From Candolleomyces eurysporus (Eukaryota; Basidiomycota; Agaricomycetes; Agaricales; Psathyrellaceae), in the NCBI GenBank assembly GCA_027579435.1, contig JANBPK010001257.1, positions 1 to 41,965 on the forward strand: a stretch of DNA of 41,965 nt, read 5' to 3'. The translations under genes and the position numbers were made by a program. Shown here in pieces: positions 11,428 through 20,593 of this stretch. Below the pieces are notes generated by a model. The model ran no database searches, was not told the origin of the DNA, and worked only from the letters and a program-made list of their open reading frames with translations. The number at the start of each line of letters is the position of its first letter. Position 1 is the stretch's first letter.

Positions 11428-13339
11428 AGTGGAACCCTATTATCGCCGCTGACCGGTGCCCTTTGATGATGATTGACCCCACGAGGTCATTTCGCGGTTC
11501 CCCATTTCTAAAGACGTCGGATAAAGGGTTTTAAATGAAACGCGAGCTGTTTCATGCCATTCCTCTCCGATGTTTTCGCTACGGGCGTACTGTCACCCTA
11601 TTAACCTTTCTAGCTTGCGACGGAATTACCTTCCCCTGTGCATACAGTACCTCAATATTGTCCTCATGTCTCTCCGCCACGTTTTGAAACTTATTATCAC
11701 TACTGGATGCGTTACTTGCTATTACCTGTCCCCGTTCCCTCCTTACCTGACTTGTTTCGGTCTCTAGAGTTGAAAACATAGTATTCATAGCATTTCATAC
11801 ACAACACAGGCCTGCGGAGAATAAAACTGAGAGATACTGGACGCATATTATACTGAAAACTTGGCACGAGAAACACATAATCGCTTTGCTTCAACTGAGG
11901 TCAATCTGTTCCTGAGAGTAAATGAGAAGAGTTCGGCTAAGAAGATTATCAGGGAGTACGAGTAGTCGCGGCATAGGGCCGTAATAGAATGTTAAGCATT
12001 TTCCCAAGCTACGCCCCGTAGTCCGTCGATCAGACTCGATCGAGTCAGGTCATTCTTTCAGCGTCACTGGGGGAGCCGATGCTGAAACATGACCGCCAGA
12101 GCAACGGCTACAGCTAAGCCGACGGAGAAACCTAAGCTGATGGCAATGACTGTGTAATTCAAGTGTTAGTCCCGGATCGCGGGAGTCTCCACGTATAACG
12201 AAAACGGGACTCACCAAAGTAGGTAGTAAGATGCAGAGGACCATGGCCGGTAGGTATACCACAAGTCGCCTTTGCCGTTTCCCAATCCCTTCCCATCTTC
12301 ATGAACATTTGGATGTGACTGGTAGAAAGAGGCTGTTTTTCTCCGGCGGCGAACGATTGGGCGACAGATATAGTGTTCCTGATCTGGAGACAAGAGACGA
12401 GCTTAGAGGCCGCCGTTATGAGCTTTGGCGGACGTACCTGACGACCGTTCAAGGGCACCTTGGCTAAAGCTTTGATGTCGCGCGATGTCATAGTATCTTT
12501 TCCTGATGTGTGTGATATAAAGTTTCTCCAGATTTTTTGGCGCAATTCCATGGAAAGAGAAGGATAACAAATGGTGAAGTGGATTCGACCTGGAAAAAAT
12601 ATCAGGAGGAATAAGATTTGTTTGACTCGGACCACGTACTCCCGAAAGCAGGGTCGCACTGGGTGATCAAATTGGGCGTCAGAATAAGGATACCTTGATA
12701 ATATTCGAGGTTACGCAAAAAGATGGAAACGAGAGCGTTGCGTGCTACGTTTAAATTGCTTCGTCAAGCGAGAAACACGTCTGCTTCATCGAGAAGCACA
12801 ACAGCTTTCCACCTCTGGGCCAGGTCCAGGACGCGTTTAAGATTTGATTCGCACTACTAAACTCTTCACAAGAGAGAAAGAAAAGTCGATTGATACACTA
12901 TAATAACTCTAGAATGAGTATATCTTCATCGAACAATGCCTTTTTAGCATCGAGCACTCACCGAGGGTGGCTTTCGAGCTATCCACAAACCGTGGGGCTC
13001 AATCTCGTCGTACATCTCTTTTAAAACGTCGACGAACTTCTTGCTTCTGATGTCGATGTGGATCCCAGTAAACTGGTGCCCAAGTCCGAGCTGTCACCTG
13101 ACAAAGAGAATCGGCTTGTTCTGTTCGAACCTCTCAGCTTGCTTCTTTGGGTCGGGTTTGCGACCAGTCTTTCTGTAGGGAGTTACGCCCTTTCGACTGC
13201 CATGAAAAGTTGCCAGTTTTTTCAACTTTGAAAAACACATATAAGTGCACGGAATACGCACGGGTCTAAGCTAGCTTATTGTTATTTATGTTGCGACGCA
13301 GAGGGTGTACAAGGTGGTACTTACCGCTGATCAACCCGG
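11428..13339. repeat. Segmental duplication, short (deleted) copy
   Basis: Counterpart of 5105-9137 with two internal losses. The left end retains a copy of the terminal STAND exon and its splice acceptor (ttgtag then tggaaccctattatcgcc), which still reads LEPYYRR then stop. The right end stops inside AAA exon 1: both copies share gatcaaccc, then diverge at about 13338. The junction of the larger deletion is at about 12850/12851. Confidence 0.8.
12064..13337 (-). pseudogene. Truncated AAA ATPase copy
   Basis: Corresponds to exons 8-5 (12064-12850) and exons 2-1 (12851-13337) of the AAA gene at 6661-9199. The piece matching 7480-8664 is gone, which removes most of the DUF7025-like region and Walker A, so it cannot be a working ATPase. 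A TGA (plus-strand tca at 12764-12766) interrupts the frame just after Walker B (LLDEADVFLA). The last three exons (the lid region, from RIHFTICYPSLSMELRQ to HLTTYFG, then the membrane helix) remain open and end at TGA 12064-12066. The 5' part carries several substitutions that break the frame. Confidence 0.8.
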
Positions 13340-13380
13340 GAATTCAGGTGTAGTTCTACTGAGGTTTTCGTGGTTTCTAC

Positions 13381-13905
13381 TTAGTTCTGGCTTGAATGCT
13401 CGGCGTAAACCCTTTCTAGTATCTTATCCTCCCCATTGGAATACGACGGCCTTTCCTCAAAGAATGTAAGACTGTGCGATCCAGAGTCTGGATGCTCCAG
13501 GTCTTGCCCGCTGACTGTCCGAGCCGACAGCCCGTCCGCTTCCTCTCCCTTGGGCTCGGTCCCTTCGGGAGTGTTCCTGTAGACAATATAAGGAACGTCG
13601 AATCTGTCCTTGTCAAATGTGACATTCAGGTGCCGGAGAGTCACATCTTCGAGGTACGACGCGAACCTCTTCAAGAGATCCTGGTTTCCGTCGCTCTTGA
13701 TCCATTCTTCGTGGGCGCTGACGCTCTCCCAGCCTGATAGGATGTACATCACGCTCTGGTCGCTGGTGTCGGCGAAGTAGAGCAAGGGGTATGACGACCA
13801 TGCCGACTGACCCTCCCGCACGAGCTTGAAGAGCTCTGGAAAGGGGTCAGAAGTGACGGTGTGGGGTGCTTTGAGCTTGAGTGAAGCGAATTCTGTGATG
13901 GCCAT
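13381..13905 (-). CDS. ABM-like (dimeric alpha-beta barrel) protein
   Basis: Single-exon frame of 174 aa, ATG 13903-13905, stop TAA 13381-13383. The core, roughly residues 15-95 (LFKLVREGQSAWSSYPLLYF ... MYILSGWESVSAHEEWIKSD), has the pattern of the antibiotic biosynthesis monooxygenase (ABM) / stress-responsive barrel fold: a helix, a 'W-S' strand, then 'GWESxxAHEEW'. These small proteins act as dimers, as cofactor-free monooxygenases or as heme or stress proteins; the substrate cannot be read from sequence. The C-terminal ~60 residues are polar and probably disordered. A TATAAAA box lies 42 bp upstream of the ATG. The gene is divergent from the glutamine synthetase-like gene with 411 bp between start codons. 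Its 3' end lies only ~40 bp from the edge of the duplicated block. Confidence 0.75.
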   Translation of the reverse strand: MAITEFASLKLKAPHTVTSDPFPELFKLVREGQSAWSSYPLLYFADTSDQSVMYILSGWESVSAHEEWIKSDGNQDLLKRFASYLEDVTLRHLNVTFDKDRFDVPYIVYRNTPEGTEPKGEEADGLSARTVSGQDLEHPDSGSHSLTFFEERPSYSNGEDKILERVYAEHSSQN

Positions 13906-13944
13906 AGTGTTGTGTATTACTATGAATGCGCTGATTCAGAATAT

Positions 13945-13954
13945 CCTTTTATAC
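13945..13954 (-). promoter_or_regulatory. TATA box of the ABM-like gene
   Basis: The minus strand reads gtataaaagg here, ending about 40 bp before the ATG at 13905. Sequence and spacing are those of a fungal TATA box with a short 5' UTR. Confidence 0.6.
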
Positions 13955-14316
13955 ATTTTGAGTTGGCAGATTATATATGGGCGTCGAGTCATTGTCAACG
14001 GTTTGACGTACGCGTACAGCTGCGCACCAACGCCGTTTTCTCTTTTTCTGATTCTGTCTTTGAACACTTCACCCGCCGCCATCGTCGGGCCGCCGATATT
14101 CGCGTCCGTCGCGTGACAGACAGGCGCCACATGGTCGTCACTGATGGGAGTTCCAAAATTACATCACTGCAATGAAGAGGAGAGCATGATCAGTATAATT
14201 CAACGGTTGAACGGTACTATTTCTACTAACCCTCTACCCACTTCTCTGTTTCTTATCTTTCCCCTCAGGTTATCGTATAGCTTCAAGGAGTGGCTATTGA
14301 TTAACCTTCAATAGCC

Positions 14317-16610
14317 ATGGTTGCAACGCCTCTATCTCCCAAGTCTCTAGACGAGTTGAACGATTTGCTGAAGAACGATGTTAAGGTCAAGGTAGCAGGT
14401 GAGAGATCTGACCCTTCGAGAGTCTGTTTGTGCTATCTATCTGCTGTTTATACTGACACTGGGATGGCAAATAGGCATAGACGGTGAATACAGCCCTTGC
14501 TATCATCTGCTGCACAGTCCTTGACGCCGGCGCTTGCTCCACTTCAGTGGATGGTGTCCTTCGAGGCAAATTCATGGTGAGTATTCGCACCACGCGATAG
14601 CACTTCAGAACACTGAAAATATCTCTCGCCTCGTACGGTGATAGTCGAAGGAGAAGTTCCTGAGTGCAGCGTCTTCAGACGGGTTCGGATTCTGCAGCGT
14701 TATCTTGTCAGTCCTCCCTCATTCCAGCTCTCATCTTATCGCTCGTTAACGCGCCACATCTACACCTCGGCTTCTCTTCGTACCCACCTTCCATCCATAC
14801 AGCGGCTGGGACATCCACGACACCGTCTACTCTCGTGAACTCCTCATCTCGAACAAAGCCAACGGGTACAGGGACATCATCGCTTCCATAGACCTCTCCA
14901 CATACAGGAGGATACCTTGGGAGAACAACGTCCCGTTCTTCTTGGTCTCGTTCTTCGATCCTGACACGAAGAATCCGTTGGCGGTCGATCCCAGGGGCAC
15001 GCTGAAAACGGCTACGGAACGGGCGGGTAAGTTGGGGTACGAGGCGTACGCGGGTGTTGAGTATGAGGTGAGTTGGTCGGTGACTGAAGAATAGTTTGGT
15101 AACTGATATCTGGTTGTTATTCTAGTACTTCAACTTCAAAGGTAGGCGCTAGTCCTCGTGTGCCTGTGTGCTGAAGCTGAAGGTGAATGGCTGTAGAGAC
15201 CCCGGAGTCGGCCTCGAGCAAGGGATTCAACAGCCTTCAGCCTCTTACACCCGGAAGTAAGCATCCCATCCTTCTCTGCTCTCGAACAGATAATCTCACT
15301 GTCATGCGAATAGTGCACGGATACTCGCTACTCCGAACGCAGCTCAACAACGACTACTTCCTCGAACTCTTTGACAAGAGCATCGAGTTTCAAGTGCCTA
15401 TTGAAGGACACCGTGCGTGATCCTACTTTCTCTCTTCGCCCTCGCCCCTAACCAACTGATGACTTCTCAATCAATAAAGACACGGAAACGGGGCCTGGAG
15501 TGCTCGAAACGGCTCTGGCGTACACACACGCTCTGAGGATGGCAGATAACGCTATCTTGTTCAAGTACATGGCGAAGAGCGTCGGGATGGTGCATGGGAT
15601 TATACCTAGCTTTATGGCGAAGCCTTGGGGGAACGTACGTCCTTTCCTCCCTCTCTTTTTCCAAGGCTGATTGTCACTCTTGGTTGGTACCCAGCTGCCT
15701 GGATGTAGTGGGTGAGTGATTTCGCGCGTCTGGCATTGGCTGGGGAATACCGTACTGAAGGATGTTGTGCCTACAGCCATGTCCACGTCTCGTTGAGAGA
15801 TAAAGACGGAAAGAACGTGTTTGCGGTCTCCGGGGATGAAGCTGCCACCGGGAGGAAGGATGCTTCGTATGACGATACCAAGTTTATTAGCCAGGAAGGA
15901 GAGTGGTTCCTTGCCGGTATTCTAGACGGAATTGCCGACGGTACGTAGCTATTATCTCGACTCGGTCAGTTGTTGACGTACTTTCCTTCCGCCACTAGTC
16001 CTACCATTGGTAATTGCAATTCCTATACTTGCCATGCTCCGTTATGCTAATTCTTCCCCCGCGCCGCAGCTAGTACCGACTATCAACGGCTACAAACGCC
16101 TTGTGGGCGGCGAAGCCTTCTGGGCACCCAACGCCGTCACGTACGGCTACGACTCTCGCGCAGCCTCCATCCGAATTATCTCCCCACCATCCTGCCCCCC
16201 NATCCGCGACCAGATTTGAAGTCCGGATCCCCGGAGCAGATATGAACCCTTACTTTGCTCTGAGCGCCATATTCCTTTTAGGTACCAGAGGTATTGAGAA
16301 GAAGCTGGCTTTGCCTGGTCCCCCGATTAGCCATTTTACCTTGGAGGATAAGAAGAATGGGAAAGTCAAGATGCTTCCAACGAGTTTGGAGAGTGCGACG
16401 CAAAGGATGATGGGGAAAGATAGTGTGGCGAGGGAGGTGCTTGGGGATGAGTTTGTGGAGCATTATGGAGGGACGAGGGAGCATGAGGTTAAGCTTTGGA
16501 ACGAGGCTGTTACGAATTGGGAAGGTAGAGTTTTTTTCGTCTCTCTTTTTTTGCATGAGGCTGATGGGTTTTTGTGTATTATAGTAGAACGGTATCTTGA
16601 GCTTGCTTGA
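14317..16610 (+). CDS. Type I glutamine synthetase-like protein (FluG/lengsin-like)
   Basis: Fourteen coding exons: 14317-14398, 14475-14483, 14548-14576, 14645-14706, 14803-15067, 15126-15141, 15197-15256, 15314-15412, 15480-15634, 15695-15711, 15777-15940, 15999-16009, 16070-16524 and 16585-16610. All phases fit and give 482 aa when N 16201 is dropped. Motifs of the GS-I catalytic family: AGIDVDGVLRGKFM near the N terminus, KPWGNLPGCSGHVHVSL (substrate/metal loop), INGYKRLVGGEAFWAPNAVT, and ATRFEVRIPGADMNPYFALS near the C terminus. This is not the GS-II enzyme that fungi normally use for ammonia assimilation. It belongs with the FluG C-terminal / gamma-glutamyl ligase relatives, which join glutamate to ammonia or amines, but without the FluG amidohydrolase half. 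Likely cytosolic; the true substrate is unknown. Exons of 9, 11, 16 and 17 nt are unusual. Confidence 0.9.
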
Positions 16611-16861
16611 TAGATTGGGGTTTTGTATGACTGCGGGAATATACACGCTTTTCTATTGCTATCCAAGCTGCGACTGAGAATCCAACCCTGATGCAGTCTA
16701 GGTGCCCGGTCTGACCGAACAGTGGTGAATCAGATTCGCGGTAGTGTTGCGAATCGAATTAACGGTGTCCGATGATTAATGGGCTAGTGATGTACAGTAG
16801 AGTGCAGTGCAGAGCTTGAGCTGCGGGTGACAGAGATAGACGGACGGCGGTTTTACGCAGG

Positions 16862-17470
16862 TCAATGTGTCGAAGGTTGCTGCGACTTGAGAGCGTTGAG
16901 GTCTACGAGACCGCAGTAACGGCTGGTTCCACGAGCAGCTTCGTCTCTAGGAAGGACATCACCCTTTTCGAGAACCACGCCAACGAATCTCCGTTCGCCC
17001 CGCATCCACTTTTCCTTGTAGAACCGCACGAAGCCAGGAACGGTTGCGTAGATGGTGTGGTCGCGTCCCATCTTGACCTGCAAGAAAGAATACGGTTGTT
17101 AGAGCTATTGTCGCTGTTGTTGTTGGGGGTGCCTACGTGTTGACCAGGGTGGAACAATGTCCCTCGCTGTCGCACAATAATGTTTCCAGGGATCACATAC
17201 TGGTCTATACGCGTGACAATAGTTGAGCAGACGACAGCAATGAATCAGAGACCACACACCAGAGAATTTCTTGACTCCCAGGCGTTGACCTGGCGAGCCA
17301 CCGTGATTGTGCACTGTCCCTCCAGCACGCTTGGTTGCCGTACGGACGGCGCCGAGACCTGGAAACGGTGCGAGTCAGCATGATAGTTTTTGTGACTGTG
17401 GCCAGGGGTACGCACCGAATAATGAGAAGGGACTCTTGGCCGTGAGGCCTATGCGAGTCACAAAAGACAT
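16862..17470 (-). CDS. Mitochondrial ribosomal protein bL27m
   Basis: Exons in transcription order 17470-17416, 17358-17260, 17204-17137 and 17077-16862; 145 aa with consistent phases. Diagnostic bL27 sequence: RTATKRAGGTVHNHGGSPGQ, LGVKKFSDQYVIPGNIIVRQ, then RGTLFHPGQHVKMGRDHTIY. bL27 binds near the peptidyl-transferase centre of the large subunit. The N terminus MSFVTRIGLTAKSPFSLFG is a short basic/hydrophobic leader consistent with mitochondrial import, and the length exceeds bacterial L27 (~85 aa) through a C-terminal extension ending RYCGLVDLNALKSQQPSTH, as in fungal mitochondrial homologues. Divergent from SKP1 with 195 bp between start codons. Confidence 0.93.
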
Positions 17471-17575
17471 GATGCTAGGAACACTGCCCGTCAGAAGCGC
17501 TGGCCGAGTCAAAATCCGTGGCGGGAGGCAGGTCGGGGACACCGGCATTTACCGAGAGGTCACAAGACAGCTCCT

Positions 17576-17581
17576 TATAAA
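17576..17581 (+). promoter_or_regulatory. TATA box in the bL27m/SKP1 divergent promoter
   Basis: TATAAA occurs 90 bp upstream of the SKP1 ATG (17666) in the 195-bp region between two divergent start codons. The position fits SKP1 transcription. No matching TATA box was seen for bL27m. Confidence 0.45.
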
Positions 17582-17665
17582 GTAACGGGCAAGGCTCAGT
17601 TGCTGTGCCACACAGCTCTTTCTAACCAACTCCATCAGCCCTCCTTTTACCCTTTATCGTCAAAA

Positions 17666-18476
17666 ATGGTTCTCCTCGTCACCTCTGACAACGAGCAGTT
17701 CAACGCTGACAAGGAGGTCGTTGAGCGCAGCGTTCTCATCAAGAACATGCTCGAGGGTGCGATCGCTTAAAGGCTCCATCTTGAGTATATGGGCTGACGG
17801 CGCTTGTTCTTTTTCCACCCCAGATGTCGGCGAGTCTGACCAGCCCATTCCTCTGCCTAACGTCTCCTCGAGCGTCCTGAAGAAGGTACGCGAATACCAT
17901 GTCGTCTTCGCTCCGTGCCTCGATCTCAGACACGCGTTTGCTCCTGATAGGTCTTGGAGTACTGCGAACACCACCGTGGCGAGCCCTTGCCCTCAGCAGA
18001 TGCTGATCAGAATCAGGACGAGACTCGCAAGAGGACAACCGACATCAGCGAGTGGGACCAGAAGTTCATTAGCGTCGATCAGGAAATGCTTTTTGAGATC
18101 ATCCTGGCCGCCAACTACCTCGACATCAAGTCACTGCTGTACGTGTAGTCTCCAGGGTTCTGCTGCGGGCGCGCATTGATGGCTTACCGTTCTGGCAGTG
18201 ATGTCGGCTGCAAGACTGTTGCCAACATGATCAAGGGCAAGACCCCCGAGGAGATTCGCAAACTCTTCAACATCGTCAACGACTTCACGCCTGAGGAAGA
18301 GGTACGGGTTTTCGTTATTGTTGTTCTTGTCGTGGTCCAAGCTAAGACTTTTTTTTNCTCCGTTACTCAGGCTCAAATCAAGAAGGAGAACGTGAGTTTT
18401 GACCTGCTTCTATTCAAACTGCTGTCCATCGATGCTCATGAATGCTTTTTAACAGGAATGGGCTGAGGACCGATGA
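17666..18476 (+). CDS. SKP1: SKP1, SCF ubiquitin ligase adaptor
   Basis: Exons 17666-17756, 17824-17885, 17951-18138, 18199-18301, 18371-18391 and 18456-18476; 161 aa, phases consistent. The N-terminal BTB/POZ-like Skp1 domain ([40 protein letters not shown]) is followed by the classic C-terminal box: [40 protein letters not shown], then [20 protein letters not shown] and EEEAQIKKENEWAEDR. SKP1 bridges cullin-1 to F-box proteins in SCF complexes and also serves in kinetochore and vesicle-recycling complexes. N 18357 falls in an intron after a T-run and does not matter. The last two coding exons are only 21 nt each. Confidence 0.96.
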
Positions 18477-18749
18477 GCGCCGATACCATTCTTCCCTCCT
18501 TCTCGTCTTGCTAGTGTCTTACATACCGTCCCACTGTGTACATTTTAATCTCAAACGCAAATAACTTTTCACGCTCTCTCTGTCTGTGGTGTCTTGTTCC
18601 CCGAAACATGAGGCTCATTATCGTGATCATTATCGTGGCCAACGACGACGCGTGTTGGGAAATGAGGTTGATTACGTGAGATTCGCAGGGGCCTCTTCCG
18701 AAAGGAGAACGAGCGCTATTCGACTCATAGACCCTTTCTCCTGCCCACC

Positions 18750-20593
18750 ATGTCCTCCTCCGTCCCCGACCTTCCAGGAAATCTAGTGCCTCGGTTCTCG
18801 GAGCAGGAAAGATGGCTCAAAGGACACGTCGCAAGACTGTGCGGTTTGGAACACGAAAGGTATACAAACTATGGTATCACAGCAAAGGATGGCTGTTAAC
18901 ACTCCCTCTAGGTTCCCTGGAAGCCAGCCGGTCAGTTTCGGAGTGAAAGACCTTTTGAAATTGGAGCAGCATGAGTAGGTTCCGCTTGAATTTATTGCTA
19001 CAAATCACAACAGTCTTACCACCCGCTGCTCCTAGCTTCTGGGTCTGCGAAAAGTCGGATGGGGTCCGTGTCTTGTTCTTAATTGCGTATGACCCTGCGT
19101 CGAATACACAGGCCGTTTTTCTCGTACGTGGCTGCTACTGGCTCGAAGGAGGCCTATCTGTGCTCACCAAATGGATTGCTTTGAACCCAGATTGACCGAC
19201 ACAACTCGTACCGAGAGATTACCGGCTTCTGCTTCCCCCACCACGAAGACCCGAGACAGAATTTGCGAAACTCGTTGATTGACGGGGAGCTGGTGCTTGA
19301 CACGGACCGAAAGACCGGACAGGTGTGTCTAGCTAAACTTACCTCTACGAATGCGGAAAGGCTCATGGGCTTCCGGTCTATAGAAAACGTTGAGGTTTCT
19401 GGCGTTTGACTGTCTGGTTATCGACGACCAGAATGTTATGAGCAAAACGTTGGATAAGCGGTATGGGGTGAGTGGTGTTTCTGCCGTCCGTCCCCTTTGC
19501 GTCTTCCCGCCCCTCTCCTTCCCTCCCTCTACGTCATCGTGCCGTTCCAAGCTAATACCCACCACCTTCCAGAGACTGAAAGAATGGTTCTTCCGCCCGT
19601 ATAATCGCATGAAGCAAGACCATCCCCAGATGGCCGAACTCCAACCCTTCGATATCAAAGTCAAGGATATCAACTTGGCGTACCACGTCGACAAGGTGTT
19701 CAACGTCGATATACCTAACCTCCAACATGGCAACGATGGGCTCATTTATACGTGTGTAAGCACACCGTATTTGCCTGCGACGGATCAAAATATGTTCGTC
19801 TTGCTTATCCCTGCCGTCCACTTCAACACCAACTAACGTTTCTATGCCTGTGCAGTCTCAAGTGGAAACCCCCGTCGGAGAACTCGATAGATTTCAAACT
19901 GGTTCTAAGGTTCCCTCCGTCGCCTAATAACCCTAAAGAGCCAGACTTCTTCGCGAAACCCTTTTTNCTTGCTGTATATCTGGCATGGTGGCGAGCGCAA
20001 CAATGCAAAGTACGAACATTACGACTATATGCAGGTCACGGACGAGGAATGGGAGGCGTACGTGTCTTTTTTTCTTCCCCCACCCCACCCACNACANNTT
20101 CACTCACTCCACCCCCTCTCCTCCCTCCCTNGCTCTCTCCCCTCTCTCTCTTGCAGACTAAAGCGATCAGGAGAACAAATCGACGACCGCATCGTCGAAG
20201 TTCACTGGGATCCCAAAGCCGACGGNCTGGAAAANTGATGCGATTCCGANGACGACAAACCCCCACGGGAACCACTCTAAGCGTCGNTCGAAAAACATCA
20301 TCCAGAGTATCGCCGACGGAGTCGAGAAGGACGCGCTCTTGGCTCGATCGAATGCTATCCGGAACGCATGGAAACTGAGGCAGGGGCAGCCTCCTGGNCC
20401 TCCACCCTCGCAGCACGCNGCACCCCCGCAGCGTGGACCCGGTCCGCAGCCCCCGCCGACTGCTCAGTATCAGCAGCAGGGGAAGCCGAGGCCCGTGCCT
20501 GCNTTGCATACGGTGATTCGGTATGGCCCGTTGGCGCCGTCCCCTTGGAGCAAGGTCGCTGGGCCTGCGACGGTTTGTGGGATGAGACGGTGA
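18750..20593 (+). CDS. CEG1: mRNA capping enzyme, guanylyltransferase
   Basis: Exons 18750-18859, 18912-18974, 19036-19123, 19191-19322, 19384-19467, 19573-19793, 19856-20057 and 20157-20593, about 443 aa. Nucleotidyltransferase motifs in order: EKSDGVR (~63-69; K64 is the expected GMP-linked lysine), LIDGELVLD (motif III), GNDGLIYT (IV), LKWKPP (V) and MRFRDDKP (VI, in the OB fold). The enzyme transfers GMP to the diphosphate 5' end of nascent RNA in the nucleus; fungi keep the RNA triphosphatase as a separate protein, and no such domain is present. N 19967 must be dropped. In exon 8, N 20226, 20235 and 20250 plus one C of 20260-20264 must go, while N 20287, 20398, 20419 and 20503 behave as real base positions. 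The tail is Pro/Gln-rich and ends PWSKVAGPATVCGMRR. Confidence 0.93.

Noticed and set aside
16585..16610. Similarity of attatagtagaac to the last STAND intron/exon border at 5103
   Set aside because: Only a dozen bases around a splice acceptor; consistent with chance, no extended match.
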